Source of the DNA: an uncultured Dehalococcoidia bacterium
GTDB lineage: Bacteria > Chloroflexota > Dehalococcoidia > Tepidiformales > Tepidiformaceae
Direction of reading: 5' to 3'
Assembly: GCA_937954195.1 (NCBI GenBank)
Contig: CALFYR010000423.1
Coordinates: 1 to 5,599, forward strand
DNA: 5,599 nucleotides
The number at the start of each line of letters is the position of its first letter. The first letter of the stretch is position 1. The notes under the pieces are model-generated. The model made no database searches, was not told the DNA's origin, and saw only the letters and a list, made by a program, of their open reading frames with translations. The position numbers were made by a program, and so were the translations under genes. Positions 4,351 through 5,599 of the stretch are shown piece by piece.

Positions 4351-5599
4351 ATGACCGAAGCCCTCCCCGACGCGCTTCACACCCCGGCCACCCCGGCCGC
4401 GCCCGGCGAGGCCGTCTCCCGCAACCCGTTCACGGTTGGTGGCTATCGCGTCTGGTGGATCGCATCGGTCTTCGCCGGCTCCGGTGTCGGAATCCAGGCC
4501 GTCACCGTCCAGCTCTTCGTCCGCGACCGCGTCGCCGAAGACGACCGCGCGGCCTTCTTCGCCGCCGCGCTCATCTGCCAGACGGTCCCTGGCGCGCTCT
4601 TCGCACTCCTTGGCGGCGTCGTCGCCGACCGCGTCGAACGGCGCCGTATCCTCGTCCGAACCTACACCGTGGCGGCCGCGGTTTCGCTCGTGTATGTCGC
4701 CCTCGCTGGCGCCGATGTCTCCGTCGTCTGGCCGGTGTTCATTCTCTCCGCCATCGTCGGTAGCGCCGGGGCGTTCACCAACCCCGCCCGCCAGAGCATG
4801 ATGCCCCAGATTCTCCACCAGTCGCAGATTCAGAATGGCGCGATCTTCGGCACGATGGCTTTCATGGCCACCCTCCAGTTCGGCGGGCCCATGATTGGCG
4901 GCTTCCTCTCCGATTGGATTGGCCTGACCTTTGCCTTCGGCGCCGAAGTCGCAATGCTCGCCGTCGCCGCACTCCTTTTCGGTCTCATCGCCACCGACAA
5001 GCCTGTCCCGACCGGCAAGAGCGTCCGCCAGGACCTCACCGAGGGCCTGCGCTACATCCGCAACCAACCCGCCCTGCTCAGCATCCTCGCGCTCGGGACG
5101 GTTCCCGGCATCTTCCTCATGGGCCCCTTCGCCGTGACGGTCGTGCTCATGGTCGAAGACGTCTTCGTGCGCTCCGACAAGTGGGTGGGCATCCTCTGGG
5201 GATGCTTTGGTGGCGGCATCGTCCTCGGGTCAATCCTGATGAGCGTTATCCGCGTCGAACGCCGCGGTTTGCTCGTTTCCGCCTCTGTCCTGATGGGCGG
5301 CACGCTCCTCGCCGGCTACGGAGCCAGCTCGACGCTCTGGCTCTCGATGGTGCTGCTCGTCTCCATGGGCATCGTTGGTCCGGCGATCTTCATCAACTAC
5401 GCCGTCGCCCTCCTGCAGGAGAACTCCGATCGCGCCATGATGGGCCGCGTGATGAGCATGTACGGCCTGACCTTCGTCGCAAGCACCCCCGTCGGATACC
5501 TGCAGTCAGGCATCCAGGCCAGCCTGTGGGGCCCCCAGGCCACCATCGTTTCCAGTTCGCTCATCGCCGCCGGTATCGGCCTCTTCGCTGTCCTCTTCC
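4351..5599 (+). CDS. MFS transporter, drug/siderophore-efflux type (3' end outside window)
   Basis: The frame is open from ATG 4351 to the right edge without a stop, giving the first 416 residues of a major facilitator transporter, probably all but the last helix or tail. A short Pro/Ala-rich cytoplasmic start (1-30) precedes repeated hydrophobic segments (about 33-54, 68-91, 104-122, 127-145, 164-184, 193-214, then 241-267, 277-300, 308-324, 328-354 and a helix near 395-416). MFS motif A is clear in the first cytoplasmic loop: G88-x4-D93-R94-x3-R98-R99. NPARQSMMPQIL (144-155) and GRVMSMYG (365-372) are hallmarks of the EntS/MFS_3-like branch, which exports siderophores, macrolides or other small molecules by proton antiport. 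A central cytoplasmic loop lies at about 215-238. The substrate cannot be inferred. No ribosome binding site is present. The gene is divergent from the FMN reductase, and the palindrome at 4306 suggests a ligand-responsive regulator. Confidence 0.9.
   Translation, partial: MTEALPDALHTPATPAAPGEAVSRNPFTVGGYRVWWIASVFAGSGVGIQAVTVQLFVRDRVAEDDRAAFFAAALICQTVPGALFALLGGVVADRVERRRILVRTYTVAAAVSLVYVALAGADVSVVWPVFILSAIVGSAGAFTNPARQSMMPQILHQSQIQNGAIFGTMAFMATLQFGGPMIGGFLSDWIGLTFAFGAEVAMLAVAALLFGLIATDKPVPTGKSVRQDLTEGLRYIRNQPALLSILALGTVPGIFLMGPFAVTVVLMVEDVFVRSDKWVGILWGCFGGGIVLGSILMSVIRVERRGLLVSASVLMGGTLLAGYGASSTLWLSMVLLVSMGIVGPAIFINYAVALLQENSDRAMMGRVMSMYGLTFVASTPVGYLQSGIQASLWGPQATIVSSSLIAAGIGLFAVLF

Noticed and set aside
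4252..5067. Open minus-strand frame of 271 codons opposite the MFS gene
   Set aside because: Its translation is rich in Asp, Glu, Gly and Ala with no fold-like pattern, as expected from the complement of GC-rich, C-ending codons. The plus strand here encodes clear MFS motifs.
1..5599. tRNA, rRNA, CRISPR arrays, insertion sequences, attachment sites or a defence system
   Set aside because: I saw no cloverleaf, direct-repeat array, transposase or integrase motif, or defence-type domain. Genes are packed metabolic, motility and transport functions with even base composition.

Overview
This 5.6-kb window comes from a GC-rich bacterial chromosome (my estimate is about 65% GC, with strongly C-ending codons). 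It holds seven protein genes. Five are complete and two are cut by the window edges. A flagellar hook gene, an F420-type luciferase-like oxidoreductase and a ferritin-like protein together suggest a motile bacterium from the Chloroflexota or actinobacterial side of the tree. I lean to Chloroflexota (a Dehalococcoidia/Tepidiforma-like lineage), but this rests on gene content and general protein look only. I see no rRNA, tRNA, CRISPR array, insertion sequence or phage gene, and codon use is broadly even, so this looks like ordinary chromosome.

Layout from left to right. (1) Bases 2-418: the C-terminal 138 residues of the flagellar hook protein FlgE, followed by a strong GC hairpin that probably marks the end of a flagellar operon. 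(2) Bases 512-1489: a membrane-anchored or exported seven-bladed beta-propeller protein of the YVTN/YncE type. (3) Bases 1544-1954: a small Cys-rich protein with two AN1-like zinc-finger units, whose ribosome binding site is buried in a hairpin. (4) Bases 1956-2900, minus strand: an LLM-class, probably F420-dependent oxidoreductase that meets the zinc-finger gene tail to tail with one base between the stops. (5) Bases 3064-3663: a ferritin-like four-helix diiron protein with a GTG start and an excellent Shine-Dalgarno. (6) Bases 3660-4229, minus strand: an NAD(P)H-dependent FMN reductase whose stop codon shares the palindrome CTAG with the ferritin-like gene's stop. (7) Bases 4351-5599 and beyond: a drug-efflux-type MFS transporter that is open at the right edge, divergent from the reductase and apparently leaderless.

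How they may work together. The flagellar fragment belongs to an operon to the left. The propeller and zinc-finger genes are 54 bases apart on one strand and may be co-transcribed. The oxidoreductase, ferritin-like protein and FMN reductase are flavin/iron redox proteins, and a link (for example reduced flavin mobilising stored iron) is possible but not shown. The compact convergent junctions are the most distinctive structural feature. A near-perfect intrinsic terminator for the ferritin-like gene lies inside the coding sequence of the opposing reductase. The reductase/transporter divergent region carries a 15-base palindrome that looks like a regulator site.

I did not find a clearly new multi-gene system. 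The best leads are the tandem AN1-like zinc protein with its sequestered ribosome binding site, the terminator built into an antisense coding region, and the leaderless transporter promoter with its operator-like palindrome.
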